The notes under the pieces: model-generated
Told to the model about the DNA's origin: nothing
Database searches by the model: none
Seen by the model: only the letters and a program-made list of their open reading frames with translations
Source of the DNA: Cepaea nemoralis
Lineage: Eukaryota > Mollusca > Gastropoda > Stylommatophora > Helicidae
NCBI GenBank assembly: GCA_014155875.1
Contig: JACEFZ010021368.1
Span: forward strand, 166,501 to 230,500
DNA: 64,000 bases
Direction of reading: 5' to 3'
Translations under genes and position numbers: made by a program
Part shown: positions 30,661 through 44,624 of the stretch, piece by piece
Layout: the number at the start of each line of letters is the position of its first letter
Numbering within the stretch: position 1 is the stretch's first letter

Positions 30661-30808
30661 TATACATATATTATATATATACAGTCACACACACATACAC
30701 ACCTACACATACACACACACACACACAAATACACACACACACACACATATACACACAGACTCACGCATTGTTTATTAAACCGGGTATTGATTGCGGTTTT
30801 TCAGAAAT

Positions 30809-31049
30809 ATGGCCCCGGCATCAATTCAAGAGTACACTTCTGCTCTGTCACCAATGTGCCTAGTCACGTCGCCTTCTGAGGTAGCAACTGGTTTTATTAT
30901 AAGCGACACTGATATCATTATATTTGAATGGGTTGTATTAACGTTTCTTTTACAAGTCATAGATGTCTTTGGAATTGCAACTAACGTGATCAACATAATT
31001 TGCTTTGTCAAACAAGGATTTGAGGACCCAGTCAACATCAGCTTTATAG
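30809..31049 (+). CDS. Receptor exon 1 (N-terminus and TM1)
   Basis: ATG 30809 (MAPASIQEY), extracellular tail, then TM1 (IIIFEWVVLTFLLQVIDVFG) and the ATNVINI motif. Coding similarity to the family ends at NISFIG, where GTATCA gives a donor at 31050; the frame beyond is intron read-through. Confidence 0.85.
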
Positions 31050-34000
31050 GTATCATATCGGTGTTGAGTAAAATAGCATATTTTATGCACGGGAATTTAT
31101 ACATGTTGATATTTGGAAGCATTCCAATATTCGCAAGCTCTGACGCATAATGGCCATATACGTGTCAATTAGTTGCACGCCATTTACATGGCGTTTTAAT
31201 GTATTGTCTTTTTGTGATTTAGCAGACAAGTGAGTTCAGCAGTTTACTATTGTTTTCTGAAAGGCGGACGCCTTAACCATCTAAAATAGCGTAACGTGCT
31301 TTGCTTCAAAATCGTCTCCTGCTGATTTCGAACCACTAACTCGTATCTCTAGACGTAAATCGAGTGCATTAATCACTGCTAGCTGCAAGGTTATACAGTG
31401 GCGTCCACAACGGTATTAATACCTGCTGGAAGGACGCATCCCAGAGAGTTTGGTAATGGGCTTTCAATTTTTAGCCCAATGGCACCGTTGGAGAAGCAAG
31501 AATGGTTTCAATGCAGTGACACATACATCGTCGATACCTTTATGGTTGGAAGAATTAAAATGGTTGGAGACATGTTTGATAGCACCCACAACGGTATTAA
31601 TACCTGCTGGAAGGACGCATCCCAGAGAGTTTAGTAATGGGCTTTCAATTTTTAGCCCAATGGCACCGTTGGAGAAGCAAGAATGGTTTCAATGCAGTGA
31701 CACATACATCGTCGATACCTTTATGGTTGGAAGAATTAAAATGGTTGGAGACATGTTTGATAGCACCCTGGTTTAAATCTCTAAGGTGTTCCCTAAACCG
31801 GTCAGCAAGGCCTCTGCCAATTTGACCAATGTAGTTCATGTCACATCGTTTGCATATTATAATATATATCAGATTGCGGGATGTGCAAATAAAAGAATCT
31901 TTCATGGAGAAGGTGCCTATGGGGAATGCAATCGCTGGTGTCTGAAAAACGTAAGGGCATATCAGACAGTTCTTACGGTGGCATTTGAATGTGCCCAAAG
32001 ATGAAGTATCTGTGGGGAGGCGACTATACACAAGGTGGTCTCCGAGGCTCTGGTTTCGTCGGAAAATTACACTGGGACCATTAGAAAATATCTCACAAGT
32101 GGCCGGATCTGATTCCAAGATAGACTAGTGCCAGAGAAAAATGTGCTTGATGCCATCAAGAAATTCAGCAAACCATCTGACTTGAATTCTCTTCCAGGTC
32201 ATGATCTGCTTATAAGTAAAACAGCTCAAACGATATGCCCTCTGTGGCTGTATCAGCTTCTGCACTAAAAGGGGAACTTAGAATATTGAACTGTGGCTCT
32301 AAGTTCTTGAAATCTTGAAATCTCCTTCCAAATTCTTCAGTCAATTCATTTAATTGGGCTTTGTACTTATCAGTCATTTCACCAGAAATGATTTCTTCTT
32401 TCAGCAAAGGGAAGTGACAAAACCTTTTTCCGCTTGCTTGTCTGGAGAACAATTAAGAGTTTTGCCTGAAATGATTTTAAATGTACATGCAACTCACATG
32501 CAAACACAGCATTGCCCTGCAGTTTGCCATTCAGTTCATTAAATTTTTTCATAATTTCAATAGCAAACAAGTCTAATTTCCACTCGTTATTGACTTTTTA
32601 GTATTAAAGTCACATTCAATGCCCTTCATCTCTAGGAACATCACTATTTCTTCTCTGAGGTCCCACACTCCCCTCAAGACCTTGTCCATACTCAGCCATC
32701 GAAAACTGGTGTGGTACAGGACATAGGTAATGTTCAGTTTCCAAATCGTCAAGTAATGCCTTGAACTGTCTGTGATTAAGTCTTCTTGATCTGATGAGGT
32801 TGATTTCACTGACAACTGGGTCAATGACATGCTTGATATTCAAAACAGTTTTACACAGACTTTCTTGATGGATCACACAGTGAAGTGGTAATAATGTGTG
32901 GTCATGATATTCTGCTTTAATCTTATCACTTGTCAGCTTTAACAGACGTACATTTTATCAAGTCAAAGCACGAGCTCCGTCAGTTGTAACTCTTGCCATC
33001 TTGTTCCAAACCAACCCAGTTCTTAAAATAGAGTGAGTAACAGCATTGAATATATCATGGCTTGTGGTTGTTGCCATGTAGCACTACAGATTGAGAGACA
33101 GAATTTATAAGTGAGAAAGAATCCGAAGAGTAATCTCAAAGCAACAGATATCAAAAGTCGCCAAGTGACGTGACAATGTGAAAAATCTCACGGCGTGATA
33201 GATTAGCAACCAGCCAGTTAGGTCTACGGCTGATATGAAGGAAGGCGGCATAAAATTCTCAGAGGCGAATTGTTAACGTAAATCATTTAGAAGATGGAAA
33301 TGTTGAATGGGAACCATCATTTCTGAAAGATAGACGATCAAGGCACACTCCAAAGTCAGGACTCAGGATTGGCAAAGAGTATTTAAATCAAAATTCGAAG
33401 GGATGGCTCAAGGTTAGAAATTGTCATCCAACAGGAGTTTTGTAAGTAGTTGATGCTGATAGGGGCAAGGATGCTATAGAAATAACGCTAGGGGCTTGTG
33501 CATTATTGTGGCAGTAGATTATTCTAATATAAAAATAAAATGTTGAGCATTGTGCGTTTACATATTCATCCATTGTCGATCCTCCCATCAACATGGGAAC
33601 GGCGATTCTGATTGTATAATGTCGTCACAAGATATTCTATATAAATAAATATTGCATTGCCAGAAATGTCGACCTGCTTCTAGTCGCTTCATAATTGTTG
33701 ACGTTGCTCCAGTTATTCTGCCGGACTATTTTGTTTGGAAGGCGAGTTACGAATTGATATCATATTTACATTTACCTGGTGGCAGTTGTGTCTTTGAGTG
33801 ACTCAACACTCAGTAACACTTCAGTGAGTTTGACAGAAGTGGTTATTCCACAATAGCAATAATTGGGTAGTGTCAGTACTCTCATCCAATGCAAAAATTG
33901 TTTACTTGCATCTTCAAGTTTATGCATCAAATTGTCACTTATCTTGTCAACACGTCTGACCACTGTTCTCCTTGATAAAGTAATGTTGTCAAATTTGTTT

Positions 34001-35824
34001 GTTTGTTTGTTTGTTGTGTTCCTGACACATAATTTTTGCTGTTTCAGGCAAACATTCCTTGATGAACTCGCCATATGAAAATGGTTTGTTCTGGTTTACA
34101 ATTCTATGTGACAACACAAGACTAGCTTCTGTTGCAGCATCTTAAATTGAAGATTGTAGCATCTTCAATTAAAGACAGTTTAATGAAAACAGTTTTCTGT
34201 TTCTCCAAGTTTTTCACCAACTCCAAGCATTTCCTTTCCCTCTCTTCGGTAGCTACATTGTATCCGAAATCGGAATGTTTTGTTTGATAAAGTCTTTTTG
34301 AGTTGCACTCTTTGAAGACAGCCACTGACTCACGTCAAAAGAAGCAGTCTTACTTGCTACAAACTTTTAAAACAAAAGTACTTAGTTGTCCATTCATCGG
34401 TACAACACGGCATTCATCTTCAGTCTTATGTTTTTAGTGACACTTATTGTTTTAATAAAAATCGAACAATTAGAATTTTACAAAACATTAAAAGGGAAAT
34501 GAAACAAACTCTACTTCCGGCTGTGTATGAAAATAAAATATTCGAAGAAGTAGTAAACTCAGAAAAAAAATATCAGAAATATATCAAGTCTCCTACAACA
34601 AATACATTAATTTGAAAACTGAAAATGTGGAAATAATTTATGACAGCAAACAATTTTTAATTTAATTTTCTTTTTCTTTTTTTTTTTTAAATTTTTTATT
34701 TTGTTTGCAAAATAAAACATTTTATTCTCCGGAGAAATATATGTTGTTTTTTTTTTCGTTTTTTTTTCTTCATAAAATCATCCTGATTAAATTTTTACAT
34801 GTTGAATAAACGTTGTTTATAAAATCGATAAATTCACATTTTAGCATTACATATTGAAGGTCAAGGACTGTTTACAAAAATAGATAATTAGAAATAAATT
34901 GTATCAAAAATGTTAAAACCATTATAACGCAATATGAAATTCTGTAAAATTCAACAAAATAACTTAACAACGAAGTAACAGTTTTTATTTCTAAATGCCC
35001 TCAAATGCCGCATAATATCAGTTGCGGGGCCGCATGTGGCCCGCGCGCCGTAGTTTGTCCACTTTGCACTATGCTAACGTCTCAGTCCACCCAGCATGAT
35101 TTTTCTTGGTCTGCCTCTGTCTCTTTTCTTAATGATTGTTCCAGTTGTCACAATGTTCTTCACTACCTCGTTTCCCATCAAATGACCAGAATAAGTAATT
35201 TGTCTCATTATTATATTTGTATATAATGTACTTGCTTCATTCGCCTCTTCCTACCAATTATTGTTAGTTACTCTGGCAGTCCAAGATATTCGTAACATTT
35301 GTCTCCGGAACCATATTGTTGTTGCTTCTAAGTTATTCTTAATATGGTCATTCATGTTCCAAAACAAACTGTCACACAGCGAAACTGGCTCTATATAGCA
35401 CTTCAATAGGCTCGTAAATGTGGTGATAGTTAAGAAAATGTTAATAAGGGACAGAATAATGTGGATAATGACAATAAATCAACCACGCGATAATCATATC
35501 GTCCTTCATGCAATATCACTTCAAAAACACTGAGAAAACTTAATACCATTATAATTAGATAATCTTTTCTAATCAAAGTTAAGAAGACCTAAAGTATATG
35601 GCGAGGAGAATTAGTCACAGTGATAGATAACAGTTATAGGACATGGAAGGACCACATGAGACAACAACAGATGGGACGGATCTGAGAAAGTTTGAAGCGG
35701 GCGTATTGCCGGATGTATGAGATGTATGGCTCAACACCAAAGAGAGAAAGGATACACAGTTCCTTTCCTCAATGTGATCCTGCCCGTTATAATCAATTAA
35801 GCTAGCACTGGCTCAAATGCTTGC

Positions 35825-35917
<93 letters not shown>

Positions 35918-38900
35918 GTTGCATTTTGCTTTGAGATTTTGTGTGTCATAAAAAATCTAATTGCCGGAACCCAATCTGGCACTTCTTTGGTCTTGCTGTC
36001 AACCTACTTCTTTCATGCGGTTGAGCAGTATCTTCAATGTCTCAAGATGTTCCTCGAATGTTGCTGTAGCAATCAGGATGTCATCCATGAAGTTGGTAAG
36101 ACGTGGATTTTCCAATGGTCCTAAAAGATTCCTTATCATCCGAGTGAGGACATTGGGCGTATTGCTTAATCCAAAAGGAAGCACGTTAAATTCGTAGTAT
36201 CCATCAGGAGTGTTGAAGTCTAACCACGGTCTTACTTCCTTTTTCACTGAGATTTGATAATAACCTTTGCTGAGATCTATCTTTGTGAAGTATTTTGCTC
36301 TGTTGAGGCTGTTGAAAGTTGATATTGATCTGGCAGTGTTTCCGGTTGAAACTCTGTTACAGTGTTCAGCTGCTTACAATCAATGCATAATCTATGTTCA
36401 CCACTGGGTTTCCTCAATAAAACTACACTTGCATTAAAAGGTGACTCAGAAGGTGATATTATCCCAGCTGAAAGCAGTCGTTGAATTTCATCTTTCAGAG
36501 GATTGGCTTTGGCGTATGGAACAGGGTAAGTTTTGACTCGCACAGGTGTTGGATCCTTCAACTTCATGTCGAATTCTTCAAGGTATGTCCGTCCTGGCTT
36601 GTCTGTTAGTATCTATGCATAATTCTCTAAGCACTCTCGAATCTCCTGCCGCTGATCCGTCGTTAATGTTGAACTAATGTCCACATCTCGATAAGTCTCG
36701 TTGAACTGCAGAGGATACTCCACTCCTATTGAGTTTCCATGTTCAGCTTCTGTTGCTAGGGCCATTGCAATCAAATGTGCTGTCTCGGTGATGGATCTCT
36801 CAGTATACTTTCGTAACAGGTTGAGATGAAATATTTTCCCTTTCCCGTTTATAGAGATCTTGTAGTTTGTTCGGGAAATTTTCTCCTTCACTAAATAAGG
36901 TCATTTCTAACCGATCTGAAACTCGTGGCAAGAAGTAATAACACTATTTCTCCCACCTCTAACTCTCTATCTTTTAATTTCTTGTTGAAATTTTTGGCAA
37001 TTCTACGCCGTGCTTGTCGTAGATTGGTTGCGGCTAATTTCCAGCCAAGTTGAAGTGGTTGTTTTTACTCTTCCACATATGCGGAAGCAGTCACAACAGT
37101 TTCATCAACTGTATCATCGGTCCAGGTCGAAGTAAAGCTTCTAGTGGTCCCTTGTTTGGACGACCAAAGAACAATGTTGCTGGTGCAATTCCCGTAGATT
37201 TGTGTGGTACTTCACCGTATGCAAAAAGTGCTACCGGAATATATGTATCCCACGCCTCTGGTTTTTCTTGAGCTAGTTTCTTCAAGATGGTTATAAGGGT
37301 CCCATTATATCATTCCACAACTGCGTTTGAAGCAGGGTGATATGTAGAAGAACATATCTGCCTAGACTGGAACAGTCCAAAAACGTCCTCCATCAACTTC
37401 GCTTTGAACTGCGATCCGTTGTCAGTCAGGATCCGGATTGGAAATCCTAATCGGTAAATATACCAAGTAGAGCTTCTGATACATGCTTGTAATCACTCGA
37501 TGGCATCAGCACAGCTTCCGCCCAACGAACACGTGTCTACAAGTGTTAGTATAAATCCATTCCTCTTCGTTGTCTGGGTGAGAGTTCCGACTATGTCCAC
37601 AGCCACTTTCTCGAATGGTGTGTCAGTGATGGGCATTTACCCAAATGTCGCTGGGGTGACCTGTGTTTTGGGGCAACTCTCTGACATTCTGGGCATGATT
37701 TGACATATTGTTGAATGTCCGCGTCCATTCCCGGCCAGTAGTAATGTGTTTAATGAGATTTGTTGCGTCGTTGCGTTGATTCCCATATGTCCGCTAAACG
37801 GCATACGGTGTCCCATCTCTAGTATTTGCGTTCTGTAAGTAGCTGGTACAACAAGTTGAGAATACTCTTGTCCTAACTTTTCTGCCTTCTTGTGAATAAT
37901 TCCGTTCCTCATGCAGACATCACCTTTTCTAGGAGGTGTATGTGATTTTGGCAACTTACGAAAGCACATCACAGATGATCTATCTGTTGCTTGGGCTTGT
38001 TTTAAATCTTCTGGTTAAAGATTTGCCATGGTCGTTGTCGCTGGAGTTTCCTTAGCCTGCTGCCGTGTAGTCACTGCTGATGCTATCATCGGCTGTACTG
38101 GTTCTCCTAAAAAGGCGTATCAACATTCGTGCATAACAGGACAAATTGGGTCTTCCATGACCACTGCACTGATTTCTCCCGTAACATAGCGTGGAATTAT
38201 GCTGACCTTGACAACAGGAAGTGTCATTGGTACGGAACATTTCAGAAATCACTGTATTTCGACTGTTTCATCTTAACTTGCACTGGGTTTACCAGTGAGG
38301 CTGTACAATTGCGTCGAAAAATAAACCTGCATCATAGATACAATCCACTGTCCATAAGGTTCAGGTTGACATATTATATGACTGGCAGTTTTGAGTTGGT
38401 GGTCCGTTGCGTGTCCTTATTGGATCGAGCATTCCGGTTCCTTCTCGCTGCTTTAGGTTTTACCGCATATGCTGTGGCAAGAGTTTGGAATTTCTTTCTG
38501 CAATCCTTTGTGTTTTGAGTATGAGTATTGCAATGGCTGCAGTAGGCCTTCTTCCCCATTTGTCCTGCTGGTACCGATTTGTAGTGGTCTTATTTGATCC
38601 ATTAGATCCATTCGGTTTGCTGGATATTTGTCCTCCCTTATCTTTGGTCTTCTGAGGGAAATTACGCTGAAGATTGTTGTTTGTTCGTTGATTACCTCCC
38701 ACCTTTTCCTGCGACTATTCATATCTCTGCACCAAAGTAATGATGGATTCCAATCTTCCAGCTACATTTTGTGTTAGAAATGCTCTCATGTCCTGAGACA
38801 TGTTCTGTTTCAGTTGATCTATTAGAAACATTTCTTGTAGATCTTGGTAGGTTTCCTCAAATATAGACATGGTACACCATTTGTTTAGGTATGTTTTCAA

Positions 38901-41900
38901 TCGTTCTACGTATTGAGAAATGATTTCTTCAGCTTCCTTGCGAGCAGTCCTTAACTGTTTCTATTAGTTCTCTCTGTCTATTTCAAACCTGGCTAATAAA
39001 GCTTGTTTTAGGATGTTATAATTGCCCAACTTCTCCGGTCATATCCTAGAAAATACTTCGTAAGCGATTCCGCGAAGTCCTTGTGACAATGTAACTGCCC
39101 ATTTGGTCTCCTCCAATCCGCACATCACACACATCCTCTCGAATCTTGATAAGTAATTTTCGATGATGTCTGTTTGTTCATTGAAAGGTTCCACGGAAAA
39201 GACATGGCATTCACTTGAACTGAAGCTGCTTCACTCTGTGTTCAGCTGAAGATCTAATTTGATCTGTTGAGGCGTTATGCTATTTCATGATTTCCAGTCG
39301 TCATATCTCTGTTTCATTGTCCAGTCTCCACATTTCCAGATCATGTTGTCGTCTTTCTCTTTCTGCTTCATTCTCAGCTTGTAGCCGTCTTTCAGCCTGT
39401 TCCTTGTCAGCTTGTAGACGCATTTCTTCTAGTTCCTTCTCATCTTTTAGACTCTTTTCTTGCTGTCCTTCTAAGCTTGTAGACGATCGTGTTTCTCGAA
39501 CCCTTCGCTAACATACTGAGCTAACTCCTTAACTGAGAGGTCGCACTGCTTACAGGTCTCTATTAAAAGATTTCTCAGTCTGGCGGTGTCTGCCATCCTT
39601 ACCTTTTCTTGTCTTCTCTGAAGGTGAATACACTTGTATACCTGGAAAATAGACTGTAAGCAAGGCTTGAATTAATGCCTAGTTAGAGATCTATCTATCT
39701 TTACCTATATCTAATGATATGGTACCTTCTGACTAGGTGAATGTTACTATTACAACCTGCTCTTTTCTACTTTCTAATTAAAGAAATACTGGACTTTTAT
39801 CCCTCACTTGTCGGATGTATGAGATTGATAGCTCAACCCCAAAGAGAGAAAAGAGAAAAAGTTCCTTTTCCTCAATGTGATTCTGTCCGTTATAATCAAT
39901 TAAGCTAGCACTGACCCAGATGCTTGCTTTAATATAGTTTCTGAGAACCAAGGAATTCCTCCAGGGACACTGTAACGTTTCCTGATGGTCAACACTATCT
40001 TGTTGGGGTTCCTTGTCTCTCTCCTCTCCTAATTGAATAATATCTAGGGTGTAAGGGAATAATATCTATTGAACTACTGACATGACAAGAAAATACTCAA
40101 AGGAGGAAATGATCTATTGCATAATTTATTGAAACATAAACATGGGTTATGGTAATTCAATACATTAACAACAACAATTGCAATTAGTATTATATCAGCA
40201 GGTGTTCATACAAGTACAAGAAATGTCATATCCATGGCTACCTGAAATATACATTTTACTGACATAAGTTCATTTCATTTGGGAAAGACTATCTTAACTT
40301 GCTTATCCTAGTTGTACTTCAGGGTGCCTGGATTCCTAATGTCATTAATTCTTTGAGCTGGTGTTAAGTTCTCCTAATGAGTTATAATTGTCTCCCTGGG
40401 TATAGGATAGTAAGTGTTCCTTGCACTCCAACTAAGTTACCTCTGCTACTGGGCTAGGAAAATGTTTGCAGGCGAATTCTGGCTGGGATACTGTTCTGCA
40501 TTACTTTGTCCAGATACTTCCCTCACAAAAGAAAAGTCAGGCCTGGATCTAGATTCAGTCAAGCTGCTACCTTCACCAAGTCCTGCATTGAAAAGTGCTG
40601 CATTCAAACTACTGCATTCCAACTAGTCCGGTCTGGATCTAGTGGTACCAAGCCACTATCTGCATTCTCTTGAATGGCTGTAAACACTGACGCTGGTTTC
40701 AGGCTTTCGGACTCAGCGTTGTTCAGCTTCGCTGTAGGCTTCTACTTATGTTGTCTTTCACGAATGGATTATATCATTTCGTTTGTAGATGTTGCCAGCC
40801 GGCCGTCAATGCCTTATACCTCGCGTCTTGGCTATTGTGTAAAACAGGGAGATGTTTTCGTCTGACCCATCTTTTATATTCTTGATCCTGTCCGTGTTTT
40901 CCCGTATTCGCTCCGAGTCGTGATCTGTGCAGTTTTCAATCTGGGCGGTGTCAATTTACTCTTTTCCCCCCAAGTTGAAATCGTACCGGTGGTTATTCCA
41001 GTTTATGTGTTTCTACAATGGGTGTTTATTTGAGGATATCTTGACAGCTAGTAACGGCTTGTGAGACAGTATACCACACTTAGACTTCAAAGGGAATAAA
41101 GTGTACACAATGATAAATATCGTAACTGACCGACGAATGTGTACACTCTTAATTACATTATGGTTGTTACATAGCCACGAACCTTCCTTAATTGTCAAAA
41201 CATGGCTTTCTGGTCATGGATAAGCAACGAAAGTTCTCAAGTTAGATTTGCGCCGTATTTTCAGAATGCCACAATGGCTTGCCGAAGGGATCAATTCCAT
41301 TGTTTATGGCAGGGGCGTTTTTTTTTTGTTTGTTTCTTTAAATAATAATGTAAAGTGTTTTGATTTACTCTACAAACAAAGACAAGGTCACAGCTAATCT
41401 AAGACATATAACACTGTACCTGACATACTTCGGCACTTCTCTAACATAGTCTGACATAGTCTCATGATGCACTGAATTAATGTGAGTAAGCATGCAACCT
41501 TATGTCACATAGCTTTAATACTGATGAGCTGCGTTGGAATTTCTAACAGGTCTGTCAATGGCTGACATATGCCGCCTCGTAACCTTAACGTGGACGGATA
41601 TTTGCTTGACGCCAGGCTTCAGTGCTTTAGACTTGACATTCGATGCATTCGAAACTCAGTATTTGACAACCGGAATGATGCATGTGACGTTCTCACGAAT
41701 CACCGCATGGATTACAGCACTGATCACCATAGAAAGATGTGTGTGTGTAACGGCACCTTTAAAGGTTTGTTGTCTGTGGTGTAACGATCAATTGGACAAA
41801 CATATACATTAATGAGTTTTAAAAGTCCTACAAATCTAGACATAAAAGTGAATAGCAGGTCTTAAAATAGGTTTTATTTCAACTCTCCGTAGCTGTCACA

Positions 41901-43715
41901 ATCAGTCCATCATGACATCTAAAATTCCTCCAAGTTTCCCCCACATTCCATGTCCCCTAGTCTTCATGTAAACGAATTAATGCAAGTATGGATATATATT
42001 CATACAATACATGTTCCCCACGAACCTGGTTTCTACGTCGAAGCTCCTAAACTGTGTACTATGCAGGTTCCTGGGAAGACATGGCAGTCGGAGTGATATT
42101 GATGAAATCACCCTTCTCCTTAATACGCCTCATTGCATAAAATGGTATTTTACTTCGCTTACATATTCATTTTTTTTCAACTATCATACTTACTACATAC
42201 TTACTACATACTCATTTTCATTCAGTAGCATGTTCTTTGTAGAACGTCACTGCCATAACAACCTTCCGAAAAACTTCTCAGCCATAAGCTAGATGCCCCG
42301 CGTCCAATATACCCAACTGGAGATCATTTGCCATATCCTGCACCCATCTTCTCTGTGGCCTTCCTATTCCTCTCTTCCCTGATATATTCCCCTTCATTGT
42401 ATTTCTCTACAAGCTTTCATGTTGTGTCAAGTGACTACATACTACGTTTACTCACTTCTTATTTATTCGACCATCGCAAAGAGATATAACGTTAACATTA
42501 CAATAACACAGCCTCTACTATCACACACGATAACATGTCCCATAATTTATGTCAGCAAATATGTTCTTCCTAAGAATATCAATCCAAAACATGTAAGTAA
42601 TGTTGTCAAATTCGAGTATCTATAAAGGCAGGTTGATATATGTTCCTTTTGAAATACTAAATATACTAAGTGTGTGCAGTAAAGACGTGTATGGTCATGC
42701 CATTTCACAGCGTAAACATTATATTAGAGCCAATTTGAAATGTATCAAACATCAGCAACTCAGAATAAATAAAAACACAATTGTTAATGCCCAATGACGA
42801 GCGGCTGGCGAGTGGCTAAGAAAGCCGGTTCTAATTCGGGAGACTCGGGTTCGAATCCTCGTTAAGGTGTGGATTTTATTATGTTGGGGCAAAATCCTAA
42901 CCTGCAGAGTTCGCGTCGGCTGCACTAGTCAGACGGCCTAAATATCTCAGGCTCAAGCGCCACCCCCCGGCTCTACTGTAAGAGCAAATGACAGTTAATG
43001 CCCGATTGTTCTTCGTTATTTGGGTTAGGACATTAACAAGCTTGCAGCCCAAGCTAATGTGTAAAGCGGACGATCAAAGCACAGGTCCTATATAGTAAAA
43101 TCCTCCAGATAGACACGGCAAGTAAATGCCACAGTTTATGACTGTGAATCTGCAGCCTTGAACGGACTGGAAGCACATCAAGTTACAATGGGTGAAGCAA
43201 GACAAGAGCAGTTTGCAGGGGACCAAACTAGATTAGCTTAGAAATGGTGTCGTCGACATAAACACGTTGAGACAAATAACTCGGAGGAGAGTCAGGGAAT
43301 TGTAGACTGCATTGTTTAATGTGCAATTATGATGATGATGTTTAGTCGACGGATCAAAATCACGGCAATCGGGTGTGACCCATAAATTCTCCGTTCTACC
43401 CCTAAACCAAGCCTGAGTCGGGAGAATCGCAGCTCAGTGCACTAACGGCGTTGCACCGGCGAGGATCCTGAACTACTTTGAGTAGATTTTTAACTCTTGC
43501 CGGGCATCGCCGTTAGATTACTCTTTTTCGATTTCCAACTGCCAAGGGATTTTTTGCATGCGCAACAATACACACGGGAGTCCGATCTCATTACCCAGAG
43601 ACCACGGGAAATTGTGTTACTAGAAACAATCCCAGCCCTCACCGGGGCTTGAACAAGGGACCTCGACCACTCGAGGTGGACACCATATCTCGAGACTACT
43701 CAGTCCCCTTGATGA

Positions 43716-43784
<69 letters not shown>

Positions 43785-44260
43785 GCCGGCTGCCTGGCCG
43801 AGAGGTTAGCAGCTTTCTCCGTTAACCCCGTATACTCTCGTGGTCGACGTGAGCGCACGAGAATTAGAAGTGGTTCGAGAAGTGGTGACTTATGAGAATA
43901 TGGAGCCGGTCGCTCAGAAAATCGTGGCGTGCTGATGAGCGTAATCTAGCCTAGGAATCAACATACAGCTGAACGATGCTGGTGTTGACCGCAATATCCT
44001 GAAACAGGATGGAAACGCGGAGGAAAAAAAAATAAATATATATATATTTGCATATCCTTTACAGGACATCTTTCAGCTGTATGTTGATTGCTTGGCAAGA
44101 TTACGCTCAGTAGTTTGCCATTGCTTTCTGAGCGGCCGGCTCACATATCCCGTAAGTTACCGATGCGATTCGAACCACTGCTGATTCTCACCGTCATCAC
44201 GTTACTTACGTGAGTATGCGAGATTACGGAGAAAAGTCATAACATCTAAGCCACGAAGCC

Positions 44261-44295
<35 letters not shown>

Positions 44296-44529
44296 CCGGC
44301 TCCATGGCCGAGGGGTTAGCAGCTTTCTCCGCTAACCCCGAATACTCTCGTCACGTGACGCGACGAGAATTAGCAGTGGTTCGAATCGCAAAAGTGACTT
44401 ATGAGAGTATGGAGCCGGTCGCTCAGAAAGTCGTGGCGTGCTGATGAGCGTAATCTAGCCTAGGAATCAACATACAGCTGAAAGATGCTGGTGTTGACCG
44501 CAATATCCTGAAACAGGATGGAAACGCGG

Positions 44530-44624
<95 letters not shown>

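Larger units (their letters stand above)
35710..40900 (-). mobile_element. Ty3/gypsy retrotransposon, Gmr1-like order (broken)
   Basis: Minus-strand order is 5' LTR (right), gag (39.6-38.7 kb), zinc knuckle (38.5), integrase (38.0-36.6), reverse transcriptase (36.6-36.0), 3' LTR remnant (35.71-35.82). Integrase upstream of RT is the Ty1/copia order, but both domains are Ty3/gypsy in type, as in the Gmr1 group. RNase H is missing. The element has many stops and lies in intron 1 of the receptor gene. The right boundary is approximate. Confidence 0.85.

Noticed and set aside
31050..31150. Continuation of the receptor reading frame past exon 1
   Set aside because: Similarity to the receptor family ends at a GT donor; the following residues read intron until a stop.
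44294..44400. A functional tRNA gene (A and B boxes present)
   Set aside because: It is the head of a dispersed SINE; acceptor-stem pairing and anticodon arm are not intact and the body continues for another 150 bp.
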